Assembly: GCA_018333655.1 (NCBI GenBank)
Contig: JAGXTJ010000008.1
Span: forward strand, 62,001 to 126,000
Direction: 5' to 3'
Source: Bacillota bacterium
GTDB lineage: Bacteria > Bacillota > UBA994
Length of the DNA stretch: 64,000 nt
Numbering within the stretch: position 1 is the first letter of the stretch; the number at the start of each line of letters is the position of its first letter. The position numbers and the translations under genes are program-made. This document shows, one piece after another, positions 37,498 through 46,288 of the stretch. The notes under the pieces were generated by a model. The model was not told where the DNA came from and did no database searches. It was given only the letters and a program-made list of their open reading frames with translations.

Positions 37498-39186
37498 ATG
37501 AACATCATAATTGGCGGAGCAGCTGGACAGGGTATGGACACCATTGCGGAACTGCTCGGCAAGTCCTTAGCGCGTGTAGGAAGAGGTGTCTTGCTAACCA
37601 AGGATTATATGTCCCGGGTAAGGGGTGGTCATAACTTTTCCACTCTCGCTATCGGGTCAGCCACACCATGGGTAACGCCCGAAACTGCCGATCTCTTAAT
37701 CGCCCTTAATGAAGAGACCTATGCCCAGCACGCCCACAAGTTAGAACCTACGGGCATGGTGGTCTATGACCCCGCACTCTTTGCCCTCGTAGATGGCGAC
37801 CAGCGTGGCTTACCCATCGCCTTGGGGGCCATAGCGCGTCAAAGCGGGGGGCCCTTAACCGTGAGTGCGGTGGCCACGGGCGCAGTGCTGGCCCTGCTCG
37901 AGTGCGATTTGCTGACAACAGAAGCCCTGCTCCAAGAAAAATTCTCGCCAGAGTTAGCAGCGCAAAATTTATCTGCTCTGCAGGAGGGCTTCGACGCTAT
38001 GCAAAAGGCCACAGAGATGCGGTTGGCCTTGCCCGCCATAGCCACGAACGCCACGCAAATCTTTCTTGATGGCAACCAGGCCCTTGGTATGTCGGCGCTT
38101 GGTAGCGGCTGCCGTTTCCTTTCGGCCTACCCCATGACACCCGCCACCGGGGTCATGACCTACCTCGCCGCGAAACAGGGGCAGTTTGAGGTCGTAGTTG
38201 AACAAGCCGAAGATGAAATCGCCGCCATTAATATGGCGCTAGGCGCGTCTTACGCTGGCGTGCGCTCCATGACCACTACCTCAGGCGGCGGCTTTGCGCT
38301 GATGGTTGAGGGGCTTTCTCTCGCGGGCATGACCGAAACACCAATCGTAATTGTGCTCGCCATGCGGCCAGGTCCCGCAACGGGGCTACCGACTCGCACC
38401 GAGCAAGGCGACCTTAATTTCGCCATTTTTGGTGGGCACGGCGAGTTTCCGCGTGCGGTACTTTCCGCCACCCATTTAGAAGACGCTTTTTACCGGCTCA
38501 ACAAGGCTTTTCACCTGGCTGATAAATACCAAATTCCGGTGATATTTCTCTCTGACCAACAGTTCGCCGATACCGCCCGCGCCGTTACGCCCTTTGACTT
38601 CTCGCGGCTAGTTTACGACCAACACTTGGCCACAGCTAGTACAGCCGCCCTACCCTATCAGCGCTACCGCCTAACGGAAGACGGTCTTTCACCGCGCGCC
38701 ATTCCGGGGCAGTTTGCCGGCGAGGTGGTGCTCGCTGACAGCGACGAACACGATGCCGACGGCCACATCATAGAGGACGCCGCCACCAGAAAGCTGATGA
38801 TGGACAAGAGAATGCTGCGCATGACAGCGCTCGCGGAAGAAATGGACGAGCCAGAGTGGTACGGCGACCAACAGGCCGACATACTGCTCATCGGCTGGGG
38901 CTCCACTTATGGGGCATTGCGCGAGGCCGTAGACGCCCTGACTAGAGCCGGCAAACCCGCCTGCCTGCTCCACTTTGCCGATCTTTGGCCTTTGCCAACG
39001 GCAAGGGTGAGCGAACTCTTGCCTAAAGCTAGATTAAGCTTCTGCGTAGAGAACAATGCCACAGGTCAGTTGGCAGCACTAATTAGTCTAGAAACAGGGC
39101 TGCGAATGACCCACCAAATTCTGAAGTACGATGGGCGCCCCTTTAGTGCAGCAGAAATTGTCCGGGAGGTGTGGCATAATGCCTAA
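37498..39186 (+). CDS. korA: 2-oxoacid:acceptor oxidoreductase, fused gamma-alpha subunit
   Basis: Oxidatively decarboxylates a 2-oxoacid (often 2-oxoglutarate) to acyl-CoA, passing electrons to ferredoxin. Residues 1-180 are the gamma domain (IIGGAAGQGMDT, MSRVRGGHNFS). Residues ~190-562 are the alpha/pyrimidine-binding part (GCRFLSAYPMTPATGVM, TTTSGGGFALM, ARPGPATGLPT-like RPGPATGLPTRTEQGDL). AAAGGATG precedes the ATG. It overlaps the beta-subunit gene by 8 bp. Whether 2-oxoglutarate, pyruvate or an aromatic 2-oxoacid is used cannot be read here. Confidence 0.92.
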   Translation: MNIIIGGAAGQGMDTIAELLGKSLARVGRGVLLTKDYMSRVRGGHNFSTLAIGSATPWVTPETADLLIALNEETYAQHAHKLEPTGMVVYDPALFALVDGDQRGLPIALGAIARQSGGPLTVSAVATGAVLALLECDLLTTEALLQEKFSPELAAQNLSALQEGFDAMQKATEMRLALPAIATNATQIFLDGNQALGMSALGSGCRFLSAYPMTPATGVMTYLAAKQGQFEVVVEQAEDEIAAINMALGASYAGVRSMTTTSGGGFALMVEGLSLAGMTETPIVIVLAMRPGPATGLPTRTEQGDLNFAIFGGHGEFPRAVLSATHLEDAFYRLNKAFHLADKYQIPVIFLSDQQFADTARAVTPFDFSRLVYDQHLATASTAALPYQRYRLTEDGLSPRAIPGQFAGEVVLADSDEHDADGHIIEDAATRKLMMDKRMLRMTALAEEMDEPEWYGDQQADILLIGWGSTYGALREAVDALTRAGKPACLLHFADLWPLPTARVSELLPKARLSFCVENNATGQLAALISLETGLRMTHQILKYDGRPFSAAEIVREVWHNA

Positions 39187-40027
39187 GGCTGCAGATTATC
39201 TGAGTAAAGAAACGGCTTGGTGCCCGGGCTGCGGCAATTTCGCCATTAGACAGGCAGTGGCCGAAGTCCTGGCCGAAATGAACTTAGCACCTCATGAAGT
39301 ACTAATGTGCTCTGGCATCGGCCAGGCCGCAAAAATGCCCCAGTATCTCAGGGTTAACGGCTTTAATGGACTGCACGGCCGCGCTTTGCCGCCCGCAGTC
39401 GGCGCGCGTGTGGCGAACACGACCTTGACCGTAATTGTGGAGTCAGGTGATGGCGATACCTACGGAGAAGGCGGAAACCACTTTATACACAACATTCGCC
39501 GCAACCCCCACCTAGCACATTTTGTGCACGACAATCAAGTATACGGCCTGACCAAGGGGCAGGCCAGCCCGACCAGTGAAGTTGGCATGAAAACTAATGT
39601 GCAGACGGCGGGCGTATACCTGCCGCCCTTTAACCCCCTGGCGGTGGCCCTGACCATGGGTGCAGGCTTTGTGGCACGCGCCTTTGTGGGAGAGAAAGAG
39701 CACCTTAAAGCGACTATGCGGGCAGCTATTACTTTTCCTGGCTACGCCTTGGTAGACATCTTGCAGCCTTGCCCTACCTTCAATAAACTAAATACCTATG
39801 CTTGGTACAAGGAGAGGGTCTACTTCCCCACCAACCATGACCAAGGCGACTGGAACGCTGCCCTGACCCTAGCTCGGCAATGGGGCGACCGGATTCCGCT
39901 CGGCATCCTGTACAGTGTGCCGCGCCCCACCTTTGAAGAGCAGTTTCCTTTACTGGCCGGAGCCCCCTTAGCGCACCGTCCTTTTAACCCCCTCGACCTA
40001 GCCCATGTCCAAGACGAATTTAAGTAA
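39179..40027 (+). CDS. korB: 2-oxoacid:acceptor oxidoreductase, beta (TPP-binding) subunit
   Basis: The beta subunit carries TPP and a 4Fe-4S cluster. AWCPGCGNFAI near residue 12 is the Cys motif, GIGQAAKMP follows, and GDGDTYGEGGNHF is the TPP/Mg site. The ATG at 39179 follows GGAGGTG and gives 282 residues; an upstream in-frame ATG at 39131 lies inside korA and is rejected. There is no separate ferredoxin-like delta subunit, typical of the two-subunit type. Confidence 0.92.
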   Translation: MPKAADYLSKETAWCPGCGNFAIRQAVAEVLAEMNLAPHEVLMCSGIGQAAKMPQYLRVNGFNGLHGRALPPAVGARVANTTLTVIVESGDGDTYGEGGNHFIHNIRRNPHLAHFVHDNQVYGLTKGQASPTSEVGMKTNVQTAGVYLPPFNPLAVALTMGAGFVARAFVGEKEHLKATMRAAITFPGYALVDILQPCPTFNKLNTYAWYKERVYFPTNHDQGDWNAALTLARQWGDRIPLGILYSVPRPTFEEQFPLLAGAPLAHRPFNPLDLAHVQDEFK

Positions 40028-40059
40028 GTAGCGGCTGGCACAGAGCACTTTGCGCAAAA

Positions 40060-40093
40060 AAAGAACGTTCCACCGCGAGGGGGAACGTTCTTT
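40060..40093. terminator. Bidirectional terminator between korB and the ABC permease
   Basis: A 12-bp perfect stem (AAAGAACGTTCC / GGAACGTTCTTT) with a 10-nt loop. A run of A on the left supplies the T-tract for the minus strand. Confidence 0.85.
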
Positions 40094-40111
40094 CGCTAGG
40101 CATACTTTTTC

Positions 40112-41416
40112 TTAAGAGTTTAGCCGCTTGCGCGCAGCATAGGTCCGCTTCCACGCATACATCGCTAGTGACGCCGCAATGACACCATAGGCGACAAAAG
40201 CGCGGAAGAACTCGCCTAGTTGTGCATCGCCGAGCAAGTTACGGCCCGCCATAGGCGATACCAAGAACAACGTGTGGAACAGAAGGAGGCCGGTGAGTGC
40301 CTGCCCCACAGTGGCCTTGGTGACAGTCGCGCCGCCGATGAGGAGTGCGGCAATGGCAAAAACGCCCACGGATTCATGGCTGCCATAGGTACTGAGATTG
40401 CCAAAGTTAGACAAGAGCAATGCATGCCCCCAAGCGGCCATAACGGTAGAAATAACCATGGCCACGAGCCTAGTGCGGTCAACATCAATGCCAGATACCT
40501 TGGCCACATGCTGGTCTTGGCCCACACTTCTAAAGTCTTGCCCGAGCTTAGTGCTACTGATAAAGCCCACAAAGGCACAACCTAGGCCAATGATAGCGAA
40601 GGTGACAAGGGGTATACTCACCATGGCAAATGAAGAGTCAGGCGAACGCGTCAGCAGTGAGGAGGCCGCGGCGAGTATGGCGCCGACCGCAAAGTACAAC
40701 GCCCGAGGCGTCCTAGGGCGAGAACGGCCCCGTTGCCTAAAGTGCTCCCACAAGCCTATCGCGCCAAGCAGCCCCGCCAAGAGCGCCATAAAGCCCGCAA
40801 AGGTCATAGTGTAGATATTGTCGACAGCTTGCCGAATGATACCGAGGTCCACTGTGTTTAAAATGCCGATACCATGAGGCAAGAGCAACTTCGGGTTACG
40901 CAGCGGGATTACGGTGCCCACCATGACCATCAGCAGCAACATGTAGAGTCCGTTGGCAAAGAAACCGGCCATCATCGAGGTAATCATCTCTTGACCTCGC
41001 GTCTGGTTTAACAGGCGACCAATGAGGATGCCAAACAAAATCGCCATCGGCGTGGCCAGTGCTACGGTCAACAAGACTCCGGACACTCCACCTATGCCCC
41101 AGTGGATTACGAAAATGACAGCTATTTGTGTGGCCATGGCGCCGAGAACAATGGCAAAATTTAGACCAAGGCCTGCCATGACCGGTATGAGCAAGGCTAA
41201 AATCAAGAAGCCATTGCGGGCAATGCGGCTCACCAAGTCCATGGCCACGAAGCCGAGGGGTAATTCGGACAACCACACACCTACTGCGCTGAGCACGACG
41301 AACAAGAGCACGACCATATTGTCAAAGAGGAAGGCCCTGAGGCGAGCGCCTGGCGGCGGGGCCTTAGACACTTTTGCGGCTGGGATTTGCTTAATCTCTA
41401 CTTGCATGTCAATCAC
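40112..41416 (-). CDS. ABC importer permease (BPD_transp_2 type), subunit 2
   Basis: Permease of the branched-chain/simple-sugar/nucleoside class (PF02653): about ten helices with the EMITSMMAGFF region and the conserved VSGIDVDRTRLVAMVIST loop that contacts the ATPase. An N-terminal ~30-residue cytoplasmic extension is present. 434 residues. It overlaps the preceding permease gene by 8 bp. Last gene of the DUF3798 transporter operon. Confidence 0.9.
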   Translation of the reverse strand: MIDMQVEIKQIPAAKVSKAPPPGARLRAFLFDNMVVLLFVVLSAVGVWLSELPLGFVAMDLVSRIARNGFLILALLIPVMAGLGLNFAIVLGAMATQIAVIFVIHWGIGGVSGVLLTVALATPMAILFGILIGRLLNQTRGQEMITSMMAGFFANGLYMLLLMVMVGTVIPLRNPKLLLPHGIGILNTVDLGIIRQAVDNIYTMTFAGFMALLAGLLGAIGLWEHFRQRGRSRPRTPRALYFAVGAILAAASSLLTRSPDSSFAMVSIPLVTFAIIGLGCAFVGFISSTKLGQDFRSVGQDQHVAKVSGIDVDRTRLVAMVISTVMAAWGHALLLSNFGNLSTYGSHESVGVFAIAALLIGGATVTKATVGQALTGLLLFHTLFLVSPMAGRNLLGDAQLGEFFRAFVAYGVIAASLAMYAWKRTYAARKRLNS

Positions 41417-42449
41417 CCCTGCCCACTTGGGTCAAGGCGTAAAGAATAATGCCGTTTGAGACAATTATCCGCGCGATTTCCGCTACGCCTCCCACTGTAA
41501 TTATCTTGTTAGCTACTGGCAACGACACCACCAAGAGGCTTTGGAACAAAAATGCGCCCAAAATAACATTAAGAATATTGGCGCGCTTGACTGTAGCCCC
41601 CCCGATAAGAATTGCCGCGGCAGCCGGGAAACCCATGGTCATGGGTGCTTCATAGAGCTGTATAAAGGCAAAGCTCTGTGAAAATACCACAATACCAACT
41701 GCGCCGAGAACGGTGGACATGATCGTGCCCAGTAGACGATACCCATCGACATTGAGTCCACTAGCGACGGCAAACTGCTTGCTATCACCGACAGCTCGCA
41801 TAGCCATACCTGTCTTGCTGCGTATAAAAAACCACATCAGCAAGCACATCAAGAAAAAGGTCAACAAGAGACCGGTCGGAACCACCACGCCAGCGACATC
41901 GAAAGCCAACAATTCATCTAGCACACTGGCAAAACGCTCTTCGAGGGCAATCGTTACCCGCAAGCCACGGCCAATGGGCCAGCGCATCTCGGGGCTGGTA
42001 AAGGGCATGATGATCCAGCCGATGTTCATTAGTGAGACGATGGAAAAACCAACATAAGTACTAACCATCATTTCAGAACCCTTTACTTTGTTCAGTAGCC
42101 AGCCATAAGCTGCCCCCACTACAGTGGCTAGGGGTATGCTTACGGCGGCCGCAAAAAGTATGGCGGGCATGCCACGCATATCTAACTCAATAGAAAGCAG
42201 GGACCCGACTAGCCCACAGAGGATACCTAGGGGTAAACCGAAATTTGGCCCGATTCCCGAGTTAATAGTGGGCAGCATGGCCAACACAAAAATGCCGTTC
42301 ATTCCTGTGCGCACCAGCGCGGCTGAAAGCAGCGGCCCGAGGGGTATTTCAAAATATGCCGCCCCAAAGACAAGCACGATGAGGAAGCCGATAATTACTA
42401 AGCGGGCGAAACCCAAGTTGTCAACTATGTTCTTCCATAAATTGCCCAC
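41409..42449 (-). CDS. ABC importer permease (BPD_transp_2 type), subunit 1
   Basis: Second PF02653 permease, 346 residues. Blocks include GIGPNFGLPLGILCG and VASGLNVDGYRLLGTIMST, the ATPase-contact loop. The two permeases are paralogous and should form a heterodimer. It starts directly behind the ATPase stop codon. The GIGPNFG segment resembles the DUF3798-linked and BMP-type nucleoside transporters; the ligand is not inferable. Confidence 0.9.
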   Translation of the reverse strand: MGNLWKNIVDNLGFARLVIIGFLIVLVFGAAYFEIPLGPLLSAALVRTGMNGIFVLAMLPTINSGIGPNFGLPLGILCGLVGSLLSIELDMRGMPAILFAAAVSIPLATVVGAAYGWLLNKVKGSEMMVSTYVGFSIVSLMNIGWIIMPFTSPEMRWPIGRGLRVTIALEERFASVLDELLAFDVAGVVVPTGLLLTFFLMCLLMWFFIRSKTGMAMRAVGDSKQFAVASGLNVDGYRLLGTIMSTVLGAVGIVVFSQSFAFIQLYEAPMTMGFPAAAAILIGGATVKRANILNVILGAFLFQSLLVVSLPVANKIITVGGVAEIARIIVSNGIILYALTQVGRGD

Positions 42450-44051
42450 CTACACTACCTCCCTGCCGCGCAGCTTGTGGTAATTGCCGGCCATCATCAA
42501 ACCAAAGTCAACATCGTTATCGTCTGGTGAGAGCACGCCTTCGACCGCACCATGACAGACGATGGCAATGCGATGACATATGGAGCGGAGTTCCGCTAAC
42601 TCGCTCGAAGTCATAACAATGGTCATCCCGAGCTCGCGGTTAAGTCGCACTAGCTCTTCTAAGACTATCTTCTTGGCGCCTACGTCAATACCACGCGTCG
42701 GCTCCGACACAAAGAGGATCTTAGGGTCTAGAGCTAAAGCACGGGCAATACAGACTTTTTGCTGATTGCCGCCGCTTAAGCGCCGCGTCAACTGCATGGG
42801 CCCCGTACAGCGAATGTCTAACTCCTTGATTTTTTCCATGGCGTGTCGCCTAATTTTCCCATAGGCCAGGTGCGAAAATGGGCCGAAGCGGTACAAGAAA
42901 CGGTTGCGCATTTGCATGGCCGTAAAGGCAATATTCATTTCAATGGAGGAATCGAGCAAGAGGCCTACCCCACGGCGATCTTCTGAGACAAAGGCTAAGC
43001 CGGCTTGGTAGGCGGCCTTAGTATCGTTTAACTGCAGTGGCTTGCCAAAAACACTGACCTGCCCCGCGGCCAGATACAACCCCATGATGCCGTTGGCTAT
43101 GCCAAGCTTGCCTTGCCCGCCTAGACCACCAATGCCGATTATTTCGCCCTCAAAGACATCGAGGTCAACCTTTTGCACTTCTTCTCCCGGCATAAGCACT
43201 TTAAGGCCACGCACAGACAAGGCGATGCCTTCTTTGACTTTGTTTTCACTCGCCTGCACGATCTTCTCTACTTTGCGCCCTACCATAAGCTCGGCCAGCT
43301 GAAAGGTATTCGTTTCCGTCTTGGGCAAGGTGCGTACTAACTCACCGTCCCTGAGTACGGTGATATTATCGGCGATGGTCATTACTTCGTCGAGACGATG
43401 GGTGATAAAGAGAATGGCGATTCCAGAACGGGCGATTGCCTGCATGGCCTTGAGCAGAGTATCGGCTTCACTTTCTGTGAGCACCGCCGTCGGCTCGTCA
43501 AAGACAATGATCTTCATATTGGCCTTGTCGATTTCTCGCGCAATCTCGACAAATTGCATCAGGCCAACCGGCATCCCCGCGATTTTAGTCCATTCCTCAA
43601 TGTTCAGGCCTACAGTGTCGAGGGCTTTGCGGGCGTCGCGGTTCATCGCGTCCATGTCAAGGCTCTCGAGTTTCGGCCCAAAGAGGCGGCTAGCAATATT
43701 TGGCCGCGTAATCTCACGATTAACTTTGATGTTCTCGGTAATCGTAAACCCCGGAATAAGCATAAACTCTTGGTGCACCATGCCGATACCTAGGTTCATG
43801 GCATCATATGGCGAGGTAATACTCACGTCTTTACCATCGATAACAATTTTGCCTTCAAAGCCGCCTGTACTATGAATGACCGACATTCCAAAAAGGATGT
43901 TCATAAATGTCGACTTGCCGGCGCCATTCTCACCGAGCACGGCGTGTATTTCCCCTGCTTTTAGCTGTAGATTGACATCTTTCAGTACACGGTTGCCCGC
44001 GTAGACCTTGCCGATGTTCTGCATCTCAAGCACATAGTTGTCTTGTGCCAC
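42450..44051 (-). CDS. ABC importer ATPase with two nucleotide-binding domains
   Basis: Sugar/nucleoside-type ATPase with tandem ABC domains. The first has GENGAGKSTFMN (near 38) and LMQFVEIARE in place of the usual LSGGQ, then VFDEPTAVLTE. The second has GIGGLGGQGKLGIANG (degenerate Walker A), LSGGNQQK and FVSEPTRGIDVGA. Degenerate second P-loops are normal in this class. The GTG at 44051 after AAGGGGGTTACGCC is preferred over an upstream ATG at 44117. 533 residues, somewhat longer than the usual ~500. Confidence 0.9.
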   Translation of the reverse strand: MAQDNYVLEMQNIGKVYAGNRVLKDVNLQLKAGEIHAVLGENGAGKSTFMNILFGMSVIHSTGGFEGKIVIDGKDVSITSPYDAMNLGIGMVHQEFMLIPGFTITENIKVNREITRPNIASRLFGPKLESLDMDAMNRDARKALDTVGLNIEEWTKIAGMPVGLMQFVEIAREIDKANMKIIVFDEPTAVLTESEADTLLKAMQAIARSGIAILFITHRLDEVMTIADNITVLRDGELVRTLPKTETNTFQLAELMVGRKVEKIVQASENKVKEGIALSVRGLKVLMPGEEVQKVDLDVFEGEIIGIGGLGGQGKLGIANGIMGLYLAAGQVSVFGKPLQLNDTKAAYQAGLAFVSEDRRGVGLLLDSSIEMNIAFTAMQMRNRFLYRFGPFSHLAYGKIRRHAMEKIKELDIRCTGPMQLTRRLSGGNQQKVCIARALALDPKILFVSEPTRGIDVGAKKIVLEELVRLNRELGMTIVMTSSELAELRSICHRIAIVCHGAVEGVLSPDDNDVDFGLMMAGNYHKLRGREVV

Positions 44052-44130
44052 GGCGTAACCCCCTTGCTTATCACCATAAAGATGCAGGGCTACCTTGAGC
44101 CGGTAACCCTGCACCAAGGGCGCATATTAC

Positions 44131-45621
44131 TTAACGGGCGGAGAAATCAATTGAACTTGACAAGAAGAGGAAGTAATGGTTGTACGTCCCCCGCGGTGTA
44201 GTCAAGTTAGAAAGAGTAACTGGACCGCCAGCCATATCCATGAGTATCCCCTCGAGGGTAATTAAGTCCACGCGCCCCATTGTCTGACCATTGAGTACCG
44301 CCATAGCGTACTCAACCCCGGCTTCGACGTAGAGCATATTGACGGGCACCGGCCAAGTGGAAACGCGCTTGTCGGCATTAACGCGGCGCAGGGCGTCCCT
44401 AATCAAGCCAATAACAAAGGGCAGATCCCCTTGTCTTGCCTGTGGGATAGAGAGGCCTAGTGCTCCAGGTAGAGCGTGGTAGGGAGACGGGCAGCACTGC
44501 TCGGGGAAGATCGCTCCGCCAGCAATGACTTGCCTAATCATGGGTTCCATCATGCTGCAGTTCGTGCCAAAGAATGCTGTGGCGGTGCCAAACTGGGCAA
44601 TGCGGCGGGGAACATCTTCCATAATGAACTGCTGAGTTCCTGGTACGCCGCCCTCGCCTGTGGGGTCTGGGGAGTCGACAAAGACAAATCTCATGCCGAG
44701 GCGATTAGCTGTCTGCTCCATAAGCTGCCTACGCTCAAATAGCATGGCGTTGGCCATATGACGGGCAAAGGAGTAGTGCACGAAGGTTGTGGCACCCATG
44801 CGGTGCGCCTGCTCTACGATCGTTCTGCCGCGAGACATATCATCGGTCTGCAAGACGATGTCGGCGCGGGCGGCGATGACGTCGCGGTCCTCGCCAGGAG
44901 TACCGGCAATAATAAGCATATCGGGACGCAGTCTGCGCACTTCGTCAATGCCGGCAGCAGTACCGACCACGGCCTGCACAATGACAATGGCGCGTACGCT
45001 TCTATCGGCAGCGAGGGCGCGAAGATTAGAGATAGTTGTCTCCGTCTCAGTTGTAAAACGAGCAGGGTATGTAGAGAGCACAATGCGATCGCCGTACTTG
45101 CGCTTCATGTTTTCAGCAGCGCGTAGTTCTTCTTCATTTTGTACGGCGGTGCCCGTCATGACCCCAATTCTAAAGGTGCCGGGCGGGGCGGGTCCCCTAA
45201 CTACTACGGTTTGATGGCGCTCAACCCAGTTTACGGCGGCCCCGAGCGTCTCCGACACGAAACGCAGCGGCACCATGGTGCGCCCGTTCATAACGGTGGG
45301 GGCAACATCGAGAGTGCGGGGCTGCCCGTTGACCGTGGCATTACGGCTGCCGATAACTAACGACACCGTGGTGCCAGCCCGAGTTCCCGTCACTGTGCTG
45401 GTGGCTTCGGCCCAACCGACGCTCGCTCCTAGCCCTTCAAACAAAGCCCTAAAGGGTACGAGCACCCTGCCTCCACTGATAACCGGCGGAACCTGCAAAT
45501 TGAGGAATTCGCCATCTAGCATCACGCGGATGGCCGATGCCTCTGACACTTGCATGTTCGGTACTAAGAACCCGACTGCCAGCAAGGCGACTACAGAAGC
45601 GATTATTGCTACTTTCTTCAC
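44131..45621 (-). CDS. DUF3798 substrate-binding protein with N-terminal copper-amine-oxidase-N 'stalk' domain
   Basis: Exported protein of 496 residues. A signal peptide (1-27) is followed by a Cu_amine_oxidN1-type stalk domain (about 30-145: RVLVPFRALFEGLG ... TMVPLRFVSETLGA). The rest is DUF3798-like (FRIGVMTGTAVQNEEELRAAE to the C-terminus), with a periplasmic-binding-protein fold (DMLIIAGTPGEDRDV, VHYSFARHMAN, AFFGTNCSMMEP). The stalk probably tethers the binder to the cell wall, replacing a lipid anchor; no lipobox is present. GTG at 45621 follows GGGGAGGG. It heads the four-gene importer operon. Ligand unknown. Confidence 0.82.
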   Translation of the reverse strand: MKKVAIIASVVALLAVGFLVPNMQVSEASAIRVMLDGEFLNLQVPPVISGGRVLVPFRALFEGLGASVGWAEATSTVTGTRAGTTVSLVIGSRNATVNGQPRTLDVAPTVMNGRTMVPLRFVSETLGAAVNWVERHQTVVVRGPAPPGTFRIGVMTGTAVQNEEELRAAENMKRKYGDRIVLSTYPARFTTETETTISNLRALAADRSVRAIVIVQAVVGTAAGIDEVRRLRPDMLIIAGTPGEDRDVIAARADIVLQTDDMSRGRTIVEQAHRMGATTFVHYSFARHMANAMLFERRQLMEQTANRLGMRFVFVDSPDPTGEGGVPGTQQFIMEDVPRRIAQFGTATAFFGTNCSMMEPMIRQVIAGGAIFPEQCCPSPYHALPGALGLSIPQARQGDLPFVIGLIRDALRRVNADKRVSTWPVPVNMLYVEAGVEYAMAVLNGQTMGRVDLITLEGILMDMAGGPVTLSNLTTPRGTYNHYFLFLSSSIDFSAR

Positions 45622-45955
45622 TAAACTTACCCTCCCCTTAGTTCTTCCCACTAGTGAAATGACTCTGCCTCCCCCAGAACATGGTGCGAGCGCATCCCCC
45701 CCCCTAAAATCTCCCCCATCTTGGTGCTTGAAGTCGCGCCTGTGGGCTGAACATTTGCGCATGTGGTACAATGTGTACTATTCAGAATTAAAAGCAATAT
45801 TCCTGCTTGCTAGACACAGTTTCGCGACTTTTTTTATTGGCCCAGACTTTTATTGCTGCTTCCCTCTTTGCCCCCGCGAACTCCGACCGCTACCCTTGCC
45901 CGAGAAAAAGATTTCGGCTATGCTGAGCACAGAAACACGCGAGAGGAGAATTTAC
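45622..45955. other. 334-bp divergent intergenic region
   Basis: Holds the leaders of the minus-strand DUF3798 operon and the plus-strand ACT-type gene. A run of nine C at about 45696-45705 and a TACAAT hexamer at 45767-45772 (no good -35) are the only features noticed. No gene or conserved RNA was recognised. Confidence 0.4.
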
Positions 45956-46207
45956 ATGCCACTTTATGTTCTCGCCATTAACGTTGCTAATCGCTCCGCT
46001 AGTGCCTCGGCAGTGCAGCATATTCTCACTCAGTACGGCTGCCATATCAGAACGCGCGTGGGTTTTCATCATACGTCGCAAGACAGTTGTACGGAGGACG
46101 GACTAATCATTCTACAGATGGATGGCGGCGTGGCCGTCTGCGACGAACTGCTCGCAGAGCTTAACTCCCTAGAGAAAGTGCAGGCAAAGTACATTCGGTT
46201 TGAATAG
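45956..46207 (+). CDS. Small ACT-like protein, TM1266/iron-hydrogenase-regulator type
   Basis: An 83-residue protein with beta-alpha-beta-beta-alpha-beta pattern: VLAINVANRSASASAVQHIL, then HIRTRVGFHH, DGLIILQMDG, and a last helix-strand ending KYIRF. It resembles the short ACT-domain proteins annotated as putative iron-only hydrogenase system regulators. GAGAGGAG precedes the ATG. No hydrogenase maturation genes (hydE/F/G) are near, so the annotation is only by fold. Other possible reading: a stand-alone NikR-C-like sensor domain. Confidence 0.6.
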   Translation: MPLYVLAINVANRSASASAVQHILTQYGCHIRTRVGFHHTSQDSCTEDGLIILQMDGGVAVCDELLAELNSLEKVQAKYIRFE

Positions 46208-46250
46208 CCTCGCCTCTTCGTAAAGACTGGCCCTTCGCCAGAAGCACCAA

Positions 46251-46284
46251 AAAAGTGAGCGCCCCACGCGGGGCGCTCACTTTT
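46251..46284. terminator. Strong bidirectional terminator
   Basis: A 15-bp perfect stem (AAAAGTGAGCGCCCC / GGGGCGCTCACTTTT) with loop ACGC between convergent genes; T-tracts on both strands are built into the stem ends. Confidence 0.9.
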
Positions 46285-46288
46285 CTCA

